DNA from: Paenibacillus bouchesdurhonensis
GTDB lineage: Bacteria; Bacillota; Bacilli; Paenibacillales; Paenibacillaceae
Reading direction: 5' to 3'
Length of the DNA: 64,000 bases
Assembly: GCF_900155685.1 (NCBI RefSeq)
Contig: NZ_LT732548.1
Span: 4,663,302-4,727,301 of the forward strand
Part shown: one piece after another, positions 44,052 through 52,716 of the stretch
Layout of the letters: the number at the start of each line of letters is the position of its first letter
How positions within the stretch are numbered: the stretch's first letter is position 1
The notes under the pieces: model-generated
Seen by the model: only the letters and a program-made list of their open reading frames with translations
Told to the model about the DNA's origin: nothing
The model's database searches: none
Program-made: the position numbers and the translations under genes

Positions 44052-44351
44052 TCACCACCCCCTTTTCTTCGTAATAAATGCCATGTACTTATTAGCTTGC
44101 TGTACTGCAATATCAAAAGGAACTTTATTCACAATGGATCTGATTGAAATAGAATGTCCCTTCCCAGGCTGCCATGTTTCACGCCATGCGCTCCATTTAC
44201 CACCTTTGATCATGATAAATACATGGCTGTTGCTGTTGTACTGCGCCTCGTACGCCTCACCTGAGACTAGAGGAAGGAACCCGGCCTTTTTTGCCTTCTT
44301 ATCCATTCTCTCTATCTCGTTCAAACGAATGATTTCATTTGCTGTTGGCAT
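44052..44351 (-). CDS. Unknown protein of the element
   Basis: 99 residues from the ATG at 44351, preceded by GAGAGGAAGG; an upstream in-frame start at 44372 lacks a site. Sequence includes VFIMIKGGKWSAWRETWQPG, ending KYMAFITKKRGW; no recognised family. It follows the PrimPol gene with repeat R2 in the gap, so R2 likely carries its promoter or a processing site. Confidence 0.65.
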   Translation of the reverse strand: MPTANEIIRLNEIERMDKKAKKAGFLPLVSGEAYEAQYNSNSHVFIMIKGGKWSAWRETWQPGKGHSISIRSIVNKVPFDIAVQQANKYMAFITKKRGW

Positions 44352-44386
44352 GGTATCCTTCCTCTCGATCATTTATTTGTATTTAT

Positions 44387-44495
44387 CCTATGAAAAAGGG
44401 GATATAGGGGATTAATACCGAAATTCCTTGGCTTGACCGTGTTTATAGTCTTTACTTATTCCAGAAATAAGTTCGGAATAATTCGGGTATTAAAT
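44387..44495 (+). repeat. Dispersed ~105-bp repeat, copy R2
   Basis: Begins GAAAAAGGGGATATAGGGGA and ends GGGTATTAAATA; the most diverged of the three copies. Lies between the PrimPol stop codon (44498) and the next gene on the minus strand. Confidence 0.75.
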
Positions 44496-44497
44496 AC

Positions 44498-46738
44498 TCA
44501 TGCAATCTCACTTGATTGATTCAGTTCAATTAATCGTTTTGGTCTCCCCCGGCCTGGTATTGTTTTCACAGTGATGAGGCCGTTATCTTGCATTTTCTTT
44601 ACTGCACCTTGAAGCTCATCACTCTTAACCGTTCCCTTGAATAAATCGTTAATATCAGTAAGGCTTAGCCCCTCTGATTGCTCCTTAAGCCTACTTAGTA
44701 TTTTGCTAATTATAGGATCGTTGGTAAGCTCCTGTTCGCCAAAGATGAACACCACCGATTTATAGCAGTAATCCCATAGGGCTAACGCTGCCCTTAGGTG
44801 TTCTACCCGGACAATGTTAGACAGGTCTAGTAGGGCGTAGATACAAGCCAAACGCATTACATAAGGAATAACCCGACTTGTAGAAGCTCCAATGATACCA
44901 GTCGCATCACGCTGTAAAGGTTCATAAATGCGTTCCCATAGCTGATTTGCTGCTTCGTCACGTTCCATAGGGAGCGCATCCCCATTATCGTCAAGCGGCA
45001 TTCCATTCATGGCATAGTCACAGGTTTCTTTGATCCTGTTAACGATAGGCTCAACGTCTAACTTGTGGAATTCACCGCCGCTGGGTAATGATTTGGATTG
45101 CTGAACATACAACCACAAAAAGCGATTCACAAAGCCGTTATGAATCTCATTCCCTGTTAATAGCTTCCTTAGTTCCTCGGGCGTGATATGACCTAATATG
45201 GAGATATGTGACCTTGATGCTTGTAAAGGGTTCTTGGTTAACGTTCTTATCTCTCCGCTTCCGTCCCAGGCATTTCTAATAATGGCCGATAGAGTATTGC
45301 CCTCCCGGCGTAATACGTTAAGTACGGATCCGAATTCACTTTCAACGACTAATAAACGCTTATCTTCAACACCTGGATCAATAATTACATCCTCGTATTC
45401 CCCCGTAGGTCTCTTATCTTTTCCCTTTCCTTCCATAACTGGTCTGGATTCAATTACTTGATCCCTTACTGAATAAATAAGTCCTTCACCGCTGGACAGA
45501 CCTGATTTCTTGCGTTCATTGAATTCCACATCTATGGCATTCATAAGCTTCAGTACTGGATCAAGAGACGTTCCTTTTTTCCCTCGGAAGGTTGCCCCAA
45601 CCAACACAGCAAACAGTCTCATACGGTGTTTGCCACCTGATACAACAAAGTGAGGACTGTCACCAATCATGTTTCCGTACATGGTAAGAAAATTAATAAG
45701 TACAGCTGCTGGATCAGCTTCTGTATGAGGATCAATGAACCTGACAATTTCACCAGCTAACCCATATAGCGCAGCTTCTCCCAACTTGCCATCAAATTCC
45801 GGTCTAGGATTGAAGATAAAGTCAAACTCAGTCTCGTCAAATTCCCTAGGCTGTGGTATATTATTATTAAGCTTTGTACTATTGGACGGATTATTATATT
45901 GCACTACAACACCCTCTAGTGCCTTACTTATAGTTCGTTCCCGGTAGTCATCACGGTTCCATTTATCACGCATTAACCCACTGTTCCTGAACAAACGGTC
46001 AATTTGTTCGGGATTTTTTGTGTAAAAAGCAAGCATATTGCATAGGGCTTGTTCAGCTTCGCTTTGACTGTTGTATGCACTCCACTTGCCGGAGTATAGC
46101 ATTTCAAACCTTGCCCCGTTATTTGCCTTCCTAGCAAGCTTCAGTACCGTTTCATCCTCTAGGTTCGGCCCTTTAACAGGTCCGACTTCATGAAAAGGCG
46201 TTTGCGCTGGAAACAGGTGATTATATAAGTTAATAAGTTCTGGCTGCCTTTCCTCGATATGTGACGGTGTTCCCTTCACATGATCTCCTGTGAATACAAT
46301 GAACCTCAGGTCGTCGTATATCTCTATGTTACGTGTCCTACTTCGTTCTCCCGGTTTACTACCCCGTATAACGATATGAATGCCTTCACCGCTCTGGCTA
46401 CGTTCCGTATAGCTATCGAACCTTGAGATAATATCCCTCGACTCATTATCTAGCCCTCCATTTTTGACACAACCGTCAATGTCAATCACCACAATTGAAT
46501 GATCAGTTTGATGTTTTGTAAGCACGAATCCTATCCCGGAATATGTCTTGTTGTCCCCAAATGCTGTTATTACTTCCTCGAAGGTAGCCCAAGTTGACGG
46601 ATCGTTTACAGAAGCGTGCTGACCTGTTGAAGAGTATGGAACTTTTGTTGGCTTGGCCCCAGCCCTGCGCTGTTCCAGTTTCCACAATACCCATTGAGGA
46701 ATGTTCTTTAGTTCAAACGGTATCTTTTCAAATAGCAT
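44498..46738 (-). CDS. Primase-polymerase / DUF3987 replication protein
   Basis: 746 residues from ATG 46738 (AGGCGGTG upstream; preferred over 46789). N-terminal archaeo-eukaryotic primase-like domain (~1-185): NIPQWVLWK, then the metal motif VVIDIDG, SGEGIHIVIRG and RFIVFTGDH. Middle linker, then a DUF3987 helicase-like domain (~290-640; GATFRGKKGTS is a degenerate P-loop-like site, LLVVESEFGSVLNVL fits Walker B region), and a C-terminal winged-helix tail (~680-746). Such proteins initiate replication of satellites and integrative elements. Preceded by the excisionase-like gene with an 11-bp gap. Confidence 0.88.
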   Translation of the reverse strand: MLFEKIPFELKNIPQWVLWKLEQRRAGAKPTKVPYSSTGQHASVNDPSTWATFEEVITAFGDNKTYSGIGFVLTKHQTDHSIVVIDIDGCVKNGGLDNESRDIISRFDSYTERSQSGEGIHIVIRGSKPGERSRTRNIEIYDDLRFIVFTGDHVKGTPSHIEERQPELINLYNHLFPAQTPFHEVGPVKGPNLEDETVLKLARKANNGARFEMLYSGKWSAYNSQSEAEQALCNMLAFYTKNPEQIDRLFRNSGLMRDKWNRDDYRERTISKALEGVVVQYNNPSNSTKLNNNIPQPREFDETEFDFIFNPRPEFDGKLGEAALYGLAGEIVRFIDPHTEADPAAVLINFLTMYGNMIGDSPHFVVSGGKHRMRLFAVLVGATFRGKKGTSLDPVLKLMNAIDVEFNERKKSGLSSGEGLIYSVRDQVIESRPVMEGKGKDKRPTGEYEDVIIDPGVEDKRLLVVESEFGSVLNVLRREGNTLSAIIRNAWDGSGEIRTLTKNPLQASRSHISILGHITPEELRKLLTGNEIHNGFVNRFLWLYVQQSKSLPSGGEFHKLDVEPIVNRIKETCDYAMNGMPLDDNGDALPMERDEAANQLWERIYEPLQRDATGIIGASTSRVIPYVMRLACIYALLDLSNIVRVEHLRAALALWDYCYKSVVFIFGEQELTNDPIISKILSRLKEQSEGLSLTDINDLFKGTVKSDELQGAVKKMQDNGLITVKTIPGRGRPKRLIELNQSSEIA

Positions 46739-46749
46739 CAAATCACCGC

Positions 46750-46935
46750 CTAAGCTTGGCTTACTTGCGCATACTCTCCACGCAACCAAGTCTCGATTAC
46801 ATCCCGATGGAATAGAATCCGCCCCCGAACCCTCGTATGTGGAATTTGCCCCTCTCTTGCCATCGCGTAAACCGTATTTTGAGATACACCAATCAATTCT
46901 GCGGCTTCAGTTACTGTTAATGTGATACGTTTCAT
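46750..46935 (-). CDS. Excisionase-like HTH protein
   Basis: 61 residues: LTVTEAAELIGVSQNTVYAM then RGRILFHRDVIETWL, the HTH_17/MerR-like winged helix of the excisionase family. Such proteins bend att DNA for excision or serve as replication regulators. ATG at 46935; directly upstream of, and probably co-transcribed with, the PrimPol gene. Confidence 0.88.
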   Translation of the reverse strand: MKRITLTVTEAAELIGVSQNTVYAMAREGQIPHTRVRGRILFHRDVIETWLRGEYAQVSQA

Positions 46936-47085
46936 TTATGCCACCACCTTGCTAATATTTTTAAAATTGAACAATGTCTTTTTCCTTTGAACCAAAGTGT
47001 TTTATGTGAATTTTTGCTATAATTTTGTGCAACTTCACCCATGCCCTTTCTGAATGCCAGGAGGCTACTGTACGCCCAGCGTCCC

Positions 47086-47391
47086 TCATGCACTAGCCGC
47101 CTCACTTTCTTCTTTAACAGTTTTAAATAGCGTCTGGGTTAATTCACTCGCCTTTTCCGACGAACCTCTCAATTCACCCAATACGTGCCGCATTAAATGA
47201 GACAATAGCCTTACTTGTCTGTGGTGTTCTCTGTAGTAAATTTGTTGGTCACCCCTAAACACCGCATTATCCATGTCTTCGCGCAAGTGCCCAAATTCAG
47301 TATCTATATCTGATAAAGTCTCGACGGCCGCCTCAATAAAATTCGCGGTATTATCCAATTCAAAAGCGATTTCTTGTATTTGATTCTTCAT
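47086..47391 (-). CDS. Helical protein, unknown
   Basis: 101 residues, ATG with GGAGGGTAAAAGTC upstream. Entirely helical prediction, acidic and Gln/His-rich centre (YYREHHRQVRLLSHLMRHVL). No family recognised. Part of the leftward early operon. Confidence 0.6.
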   Translation of the reverse strand: MKNQIQEIAFELDNTANFIEAAVETLSDIDTEFGHLREDMDNAVFRGDQQIYYREHHRQVRLLSHLMRHVLGELRGSSEKASELTQTLFKTVKEESEAASA

Positions 47392-47456
47392 GACTTTTAC
47401 CCTCCGAAATAATATTTTTTATCGAAAGAGATAGAGTACTCCACAGGGATGACAAG

Positions 47457-47552
47457 CTACATGAAAAGCAAATTTGTCATTCCATAACCCAACAGAATCC
47501 CGACTAGGAATACAGCTGAAAACAACACAGCGTCTTTACGTTCCTTTCTCAT
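47457..47552 (-). CDS. Small membrane protein (31 aa)
   Basis: ATG at 47552 preceded by AAGGGGAAGGGC. Product MRKERKDAVLF then SAVFLVGILLGYGMTNLLF: a positively charged start and one membrane span. Such single-span peptides are common in phage early regions. Real by ribosome binding site and composition; function unknown. Confidence 0.6.
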   Translation of the reverse strand: MRKERKDAVLFSAVFLVGILLGYGMTNLLFM

Positions 47553-47570
47553 AATGCCCTTCCCCTTCCG

Positions 47571-47969
47571 TTATTCTTTCTTGCCTAGCGCAACGATCCA
47601 AGAGCCAGTTTCGTCTAACCAATGATCCTGGAGAGAATAACCATCTTTGATATGTTTCAGAATCGTATCGAATTGAAGAACCAGTTCCACACTGTCATTA
47701 CATGGGTCTAAATGAATCGTTATACCTTCTTCCCGTTCCCTGATCGTATCAGCTGCCATTTTAATTTTTTCAAGAATATAGTGAAACATCTCCATGTCAT
47801 GATTGAACAGGTTTGAAAGGATTGTTCCCACAACGGGAGTAAGCTCCTGTTCTACATCAAAATCAGTCATACTACCCTCTTCGGCCTTCTCCAGCACTTC
47901 AAGACATTCATCGATCGGCAGAACACCTAGATTCTCCTGTAAGTACTCCGCATAAGTCATTTTTTCCAT
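47571..47969 (-). CDS. Unknown acidic protein
   Basis: 132 residues, acidic, helical N-terminus (YLQENLGVLPIDECLEVLEK) and a beta-rich end. Same operon as the flanking small genes, stop 19 bases ahead of the 31-aa gene. No family recognised. Confidence 0.6.
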   Translation of the reverse strand: MEKMTYAEYLQENLGVLPIDECLEVLEKAEEGSMTDFDVEQELTPVVGTILSNLFNHDMEMFHYILEKIKMAADTIREREEGITIHLDPCNDSVELVLQFDTILKHIKDGYSLQDHWLDETGSWIVALGKKE

Positions 47970-47992
47970 TGTTCATTCCAGCCTCTCTTAAA

Positions 47993-48316
47993 TTAATAAA
48001 TCGAACCCCGGTAAGCATCGGCAGCTTCATTTAGTGTGACAAAATCAAACGATCGGTACATTGCCCTTACGAGCTCTTTGGTTAATGTCTCGTCCCACTT
48101 CATCTTCTCAGCTGCAAGGATCGCATAGCCTAAGCAGGATTGATTGTTCCACTCCTGTTCTGCTTGTCCTTCATACAGCCCGGCAAGGTATGCGTCTTTA
48201 ATCATGGTGCCCACTGTGTCCAAAAGCTGGATCATATCCGAAGTCATGCCATCGGGAAAGTGCTTCTTCTCTAGTCGGATACGGTTTTCAAGAATTGTGT
48301 AGTCTATATTGCTCAT
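47993..48316 (-). CDS. Unknown protein, first leftward gene of the element
   Basis: 107 residues from ATG 48316 with GAGGTGAAACGA upstream; the longer frame to 48403 has no ribosome binding site and would overlap the control region. Sequence includes MIKDAYLAGLYEGQAEQEW. It is divergent from the XRE regulator, the usual place for an anti-repressor or early gene. Family unknown. Confidence 0.6.
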   Translation of the reverse strand: MSNIDYTILENRIRLEKKHFPDGMTSDMIQLLDTVGTMIKDAYLAGLYEGQAEQEWNNQSCLGYAILAAEKMKWDETLTKELVRAMYRSFDFVTLNEAADAYRGSIY

Positions 48317-48493
48317 TCGTTTCACCTCACTCATATCATTTTGATTTAAATTCCCACCAAATTGTTCAGTAGTCTGATCAATTTGATAAAACAAAGATAC
48401 CAAATGATATTGTATATGTCAATACAAACTGTTGAATGTATAGAGCAAATTGTTTATACTTTAAAGCAAAATAACAATATAAGGTGGTAAATA
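48317..48493. promoter_or_regulatory. Divergent control region between early operon and regulator
   Basis: 177 bases, very AT-rich, with CAAATTGTT at 48357 and 48448 and related CAATTTGATAAAAC nearby. The repeats are good candidates for operators of the neighbouring XRE-type regulator that would switch between leftward early genes and rightward regulator/integrase transcription. Confidence 0.5.
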
Positions 48494-49120
48494 ATGATAA
48501 AGTGCAATTTGGCAGTTTTGTTAGCTGAAAGAGGAATGAACATTTCTGAATTGTCTGAAAGAACGGGGCTATCTAGAAATACGCTAAGCGCACTTCAAAA
48601 CAATACGGGGAAAGGAATTCAATTCGATACAATGGATGCGATTTGTAAGCTACTCGATGTTCTCCCAGGTGAATTATTCACATACGCAGATGTGGGCTTT
48701 AAATATGTTTTTACCCACCCAAACAAACAACAAATTAAAACAGATGCTACGGGAACAAGGGTATTATATGGGGTTAAATATTCTGGTTTTTACGAGGTAG
48801 AGATTTTTTATAACGAAAAGATAATTACAATGCTAGGTCTATTGAACACAGATGACTATCCTGAACGTACACAAGTTGTTTTTTCGGTTAAAGATAAATC
48901 CCGTCTTGAGAAGATTCCCTTGATTTTTAGACAAGAAATTTTTAATAATATCACTGACCTTGCGTTAAACGAAATAAACGTTTCATATGACCTACCGATT
49001 AAAATAGATAAAAGTTCTATAGAAGTAAAGTTCTTGGATGATGAGTTCATAAGAAAAGAAATTAAAGATTTTATCAATTCTCAAGATGGTGAATTAGACG
49101 AATTCCTAGAAAAAATATAA
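48494..49120 (+). CDS. XRE-type regulator with C-terminal sensor domain
   Basis: 208 residues, ATG with AAGGTGG 6 bases upstream. N-terminal HTH (~1-65: LAVLLAERGMNISELSERTG, LSRNTLSALQNNTG, LLDVLPGELFTY) of the YozG/Cro type, then a ~140-residue beta-rich domain with no recognised signature. Likely the element's repressor: it sits between the early operon and the integrase, reads divergently from the first and with the second. Confidence 0.8.
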   Translation: MIKCNLAVLLAERGMNISELSERTGLSRNTLSALQNNTGKGIQFDTMDAICKLLDVLPGELFTYADVGFKYVFTHPNKQQIKTDATGTRVLYGVKYSGFYEVEIFYNEKIITMLGLLNTDDYPERTQVVFSVKDKSRLEKIPLIFRQEIFNNITDLALNEINVSYDLPIKIDKSSIEVKFLDDEFIRKEIKDFINSQDGELDEFLEKI

Positions 49121-49127
49121 TGTCTAT

Positions 49128-49240
49128 AATTAATCCCCGACTTATTCAGAGGTTATTTTAGGAAAAGGAAATACCTTTAAAGCCTTATATAGCAAGGTAT
49201 CTCGGTTTAGTTCCCCTTTATCCCCTTTTTCCTAGGGTAT
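49128..49240 (-). repeat. Dispersed ~105-bp repeat, copy R3 (inverted)
   Basis: On the minus strand it is ~80% like R1 by eye, including GAATAAGTCGGGGATTAA and TATATAAGGCTTTA. It occupies the gap between regulator and integrase, so relative to transcription it has the same polarity as the other copies. Confidence 0.8.
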
Positions 49241-49269
49241 ACACATTTGAATGCAAAGGAGTGAATGAA

Positions 49270-50508
49270 ATGGCTAACATTCAGAAGCGTGGTGAAAACT
49301 CATGGTTCTTTACTGTTTACACTGGTAGAGGACCGAACGGAAAGTATGGCCGTAAAACAAAGACAATCACAGTGACAGATGAAGCGTTGTTGAAAACTAC
49401 AAAGAAGCTTCAAAACTATTTAGAAGATGAATACTCCAAGTTTCGCCAAGAAGTTGAAGCCGGGGAATATATTGCGCCACAGCGAATGACGTTTAGTGCC
49501 TTCATAGAGGAATGGCGTACAAAACACGCTGTCAAGCACCTTGAACATAAAACACGTTATGCCTATGAATCGCATTTAAAGAAACGAATCATTCCTACTT
49601 TTGGTCACATGAAGTTAGAGGACATAAAGCCGATTCATATGGTGGACTTCCTTGAATCATTATCCCGGGATGGAAGCCGTGGAGATAACAAAAGCGGTAG
49701 CTTATCTTCGGGAACCGTTCAGATGAACCACAGAATACTAAAGAACATCTTTACACGTGCTGTCGAATGGAAGATTATAAAGAACAACCCTGTCGCCTCT
49801 GTTCAAAAGCCTAAGGTAACAAGCAAAGAAATTGTCCCCTATGATGAAAATGAAGTGGCTCAGCTGCTTCAAGCTCTTGAAAAGGAGCCTTTCCACTGGC
49901 GTATGATGATTACTTTAGCTCTCACAACCGGGATGAGGCGCGGTGAATTATTAGGCCTTGAATGGAAACACATCGACTGGAAAGCAGGCCATATTGACGT
50001 TACACAAACGTTAGTTCATGCGCTTAAAGGTGAAATCATCGTTAAAGAACCTAAAACCAAAAATTCTAGGCGTAAGGTTGCGCTCCCAGCTTCTGTACTT
50101 GAAGAGCTAAGGGAATATTATACCCATAGAGTAAAAGAGAGGGACAAGCTCGGTGATGCCTGGAATGGAAGGGATCGGGAAGGCCGTGAATGGAACTTTG
50201 TATTCTCACACGCTGATGGTAAGCCATTTCACCATGAACGCCCGTATTTGTGGTTCAGACAATTCATAATGAAGAACGGCTTGCGTTACATCCGATTCCA
50301 CGATTTGCGGCATACATCGGCAACGCTGCTAATTAACCAAGGTGTTCACGCAAAGATCATTTCAGAACGGTTAGGACACGGAAACATCACAACAACCATG
50401 AATATATACGGGCATGCTCTGCGATCCGCTGACCAGGCAGCAGCAGATAAGCTTGATTCTCTGTTTTCTACACGCAAAGAACAGCATAGCAAAAAGACAC
50501 TCGGTTAA
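49270..50508 (+). CDS. int: Tyrosine recombinase (integrase)
   Basis: 412 residues from ATG 49270 (AAAGGAG 8 bases upstream). N-terminal arm-binding domain (RGENSWFFTVYTGRG), SAM-like core-binding domain (~70-180), catalytic domain with Arg in TTGMRRGELLGLEW, Lys in TKNSRRK, HDLRHTSATLL, GHGNITTT and Tyr in MNIYGHAL. This is the phage/ICE integrase type of Firmicutes. Right-hand att core starts 58 bases after the stop, as expected for int next to attR. Confidence 0.95.
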   Translation: MANIQKRGENSWFFTVYTGRGPNGKYGRKTKTITVTDEALLKTTKKLQNYLEDEYSKFRQEVEAGEYIAPQRMTFSAFIEEWRTKHAVKHLEHKTRYAYESHLKKRIIPTFGHMKLEDIKPIHMVDFLESLSRDGSRGDNKSGSLSSGTVQMNHRILKNIFTRAVEWKIIKNNPVASVQKPKVTSKEIVPYDENEVAQLLQALEKEPFHWRMMITLALTTGMRRGELLGLEWKHIDWKAGHIDVTQTLVHALKGEIIVKEPKTKNSRRKVALPASVLEELREYYTHRVKERDKLGDAWNGRDREGREWNFVFSHADGKPFHHERPYLWFRQFIMKNGLRYIRFHDLRHTSATLLINQGVHAKIISERLGHGNITTTMNIYGHALRSADQAAADKLDSLFSTRKEQHSKKTLG

Positions 50509-50529
50509 TTATGCTGAGTGTCTTTTTTT
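50492..50529 (+). terminator. Integrase terminator
   Basis: AAAGACACTC/GAGTGTCTTT stem overlapping the int stop codon and ending in seven T residues. Confidence 0.9.
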
Positions 50530-50565
50530 ATGTCGAATTATCACCATTTATTGTAGAGTCACAGG

Positions 50566-50592
50566 AAGTTTCACATCAATTTCACATCAATT
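50566..50592. repeat. attR core of the integrative element
   Basis: 27-base perfect copy of 33161-33187, beyond the integrase terminator and ~86 bases from the RlmCD stop codon. Confidence 0.85.
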
Positions 50593-50677
50593 GTCGATTT
50601 TCACGTCTGTTACATTGAAAATTTAACATCTGTGTTATCAACAAAACCCTTGATAAACAAGGCGTTGAGAAGCTGTA

Positions 50678-52339
50678 TTACTTCCTGACCAACAAAGCCA
50701 CGTTTTCGATATGTGTTGTATGCGGAAACATATCCACCGGCTGCACCTCAACGGTGCGATATCCGCCATCCTCTAGAATCCGCAGATCTCTTGCCAGCGT
50801 CGATGGATTACAGCTTACGTATACGACTCGCTCCGGTTTCATCTCTAGGATCGTCTCCAGTAAACGAGGATCGCAGCCTTTACGCGGAGGATCGACCACG
50901 ATCACATCAGCTTCGATGCCCTGCTCCTTCCAGCGAGGAATAACATCCTCAGAAGCTCCCACCTCAAAGGTAACATGCTCCATCCCATTCAGCTCTGCGT
51001 TAGCTTGGGCATCTTCGATCGCCTCTTTGACAATTTCCACGCCGTAAACGCGTTTGGCATGCTGAGCTAGGAATAGCGAAATCGTGCCGATGCCGCAATA
51101 AGCGTCAATTACCGTCTCATTGCCAGTCAGTCCGGCGTACTCTACGGTTTTGCCATAGAGCACTTCTGTCTGCACCGGGTTCACTTGATAAAATGAGCGA
51201 GCAGAGATAGCAAACTTCACGTCACCAATGTAGTCATAGATGACATCCCGACCCCAGAGCACACGGGTGATGTCGCCGAAAATGACGTTCGTCTGACGTG
51301 TATTGATGTTCTGGCAAATGCTGACCACATTGGGCAGTTCCTCACGGATCGCTGTGATCCATTCGCCTTCGCGCGGAATACGCCCGCCGTTGGTAACGAG
51401 GACGAGCATCATTTCGCCAGTACGGAAACCCACCTTGACGACGATATGGCGCAGCAAGCCTTGTCCACTCTCTTCGTCATAAGCGGTGATGCCCAGACGG
51501 CGGCCGATTGCTTTGACACGCGCGACTACATCATCGTTACTCTCGTGCTGGATGAGGCACGTCTCCATGTCGACGATGCGGTGGCTGCCGCGGGCATAGA
51601 AGCCGCCGACCAGGGCGCCGTCAGTCACGCCGACGGGCACCTGAGCCTTGTTGCGGTAGCGCCAAGGCTCCGCCATGCCCAGCGTCGGCAGCACGACGAC
51701 GCCATCGCGGGCAGGCGGCTCAACGCCTGGCGCCGCGGTGTCGGCGCCACACGCTGCTCCCAGTGCCCCGGCGTTCTCGTTCGCCACGTCGCTGCCCAGC
51801 ACCGCGCCACCCTCGCTCGGCGCATCCGCCGACACGCGCAGCTTGCCGATCCGCTCCAGCGCATCGATCACATGCTGTCGCTTCCAGGCCAACTGGCCGG
51901 CGTAGCTCAAGTGCTGCAGCTGGCAGCCGCCGCACTTGTCGTAAATGCCGCACGGCGCAGCTACGCGGTCCGAGCTGACCTCCCGTAGCTCGATCAGCTT
52001 GGCATAGCCGTACTGCTTCTTCGTCTTCAGCACCTTCACGAGCGCCTGCTCGCCCGGTAGCGCTCCAGCTACAAACAGCGTGTAGCCATCTGCCCGGCCC
52101 ACGCCCTCGCCGTTGTGATTCATGCCGATAATGTCGATGACGACTTCATCGTTTTTGCCGACGGGCAATCCGGCGATTTCTGGATCCTGCTGTTTTTTAG
52201 CGCCACGCAAATTACCCGCACTTCCATTTCTGCTTCGTTTACTAGAGTTGCGGATACCTGTCTCGCGCTCCGCCGATCCACGGACACGGCCCGCCGATTC
52301 CGTCCTGCCCGCTGCCCCATTACTTCGCTGCCTCTTCAT
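50678..52339 (-). CDS. rlmCD: 23S rRNA (uracil-C5) methyltransferase, RlmCD type
   Basis: 553 residues; family usual ~460. Basic N-terminal extension (~1-58), TRAM domain (~60-120), Fe-S cysteines (CGIYDKCGGCQLQHL), Rossmann methyltransferase domain with VIDAYCGIGTISLFLA, VVDPPRKGCD and the catalytic VYVSCNPSTLARDL. It methylates U747 and U1939 of 23S rRNA in Bacillus (one enzyme for both). Between residues ~168 and ~215 there is an Ala/Gly-rich, GC-rich insert (SEGGAVLGSDVANENAGALG) not seen in the family core. The element is integrated just past its stop codon. Start ATG 52339 has a weak GAAGTGAAG site. Confidence 0.92.
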   Translation of the reverse strand: MKRQRSNGAAGRTESAGRVRGSAERETGIRNSSKRSRNGSAGNLRGAKKQQDPEIAGLPVGKNDEVVIDIIGMNHNGEGVGRADGYTLFVAGALPGEQALVKVLKTKKQYGYAKLIELREVSSDRVAAPCGIYDKCGGCQLQHLSYAGQLAWKRQHVIDALERIGKLRVSADAPSEGGAVLGSDVANENAGALGAACGADTAAPGVEPPARDGVVVLPTLGMAEPWRYRNKAQVPVGVTDGALVGGFYARGSHRIVDMETCLIQHESNDDVVARVKAIGRRLGITAYDEESGQGLLRHIVVKVGFRTGEMMLVLVTNGGRIPREGEWITAIREELPNVVSICQNINTRQTNVIFGDITRVLWGRDVIYDYIGDVKFAISARSFYQVNPVQTEVLYGKTVEYAGLTGNETVIDAYCGIGTISLFLAQHAKRVYGVEIVKEAIEDAQANAELNGMEHVTFEVGASEDVIPRWKEQGIEADVIVVDPPRKGCDPRLLETILEMKPERVVYVSCNPSTLARDLRILEDGGYRTVEVQPVDMFPHTTHIENVALLVRK

Positions 52340-52716
52340 TGCTGGTACTTCACTTCTTTCTAATAAGGTTGTTCCTCCGAATCAAGCTAACCTGCGGACC
52401 CTTCTCGCCTAATTTCATCGACAATGCAGCTCTTCTAAGTGCTGATGTTGGCGGTCGGTCTACCACAGCTTCCTACGCTACCTTCATGAGCCGGGGCTGT
52501 TCCCCAGCATCCTATCCTGCATGCTTCGGAAACAGCCCCTCTATATCCGTCAAACTATCGACTTGTCACCAAATTAGCTCACTAACGCCGCTGTCTAGGC
52601 CAGCCGAAGGACGCTAAAGCCATAGAATAATTTTCTTCATCAACGGCTCTCAAACTAATACCCCCACCTGCCACTGGCCTCTTGCCAGACAATCTCTAAC
52701 CCGCTAACTCTCACAC
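52340..52716. other. Intergenic region with long hairpin
   Basis: 377 bases without a gene. GGGGCTGTT/AACAGCCCC arms (52494-52502 and 52533-52541) form a long hairpin without a T-run, and CTGGC/GCCAG near 52676 a short one. Possibly the dagK terminator region; no RNA gene recognised. Confidence 0.4.

Larger units (their letters stand above)
33161..50592 (+). mobile_element. 17.4-kb integrative element (phage-satellite-like)
   Basis: Bounded by a 27-bp perfect direct repeat (33161-33187 and 50566-50592) with a tyrosine integrase next to the right copy. Cargo: XRE-type regulator, excisionase-like HTH, PrimPol/DUF3987 protein, several small unknown genes, a coiled-coil protein, a tape-measure protein, an ART-antitoxin-SecB-like operon at the left edge. 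No capsid, portal, terminase, holin, lysin, relaxase or type IV secretion genes are present. The base composition is lower in GC than the flanking rRNA methyltransferase region. Read as a satellite or a reduced prophage; this is inference. Confidence 0.85.
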
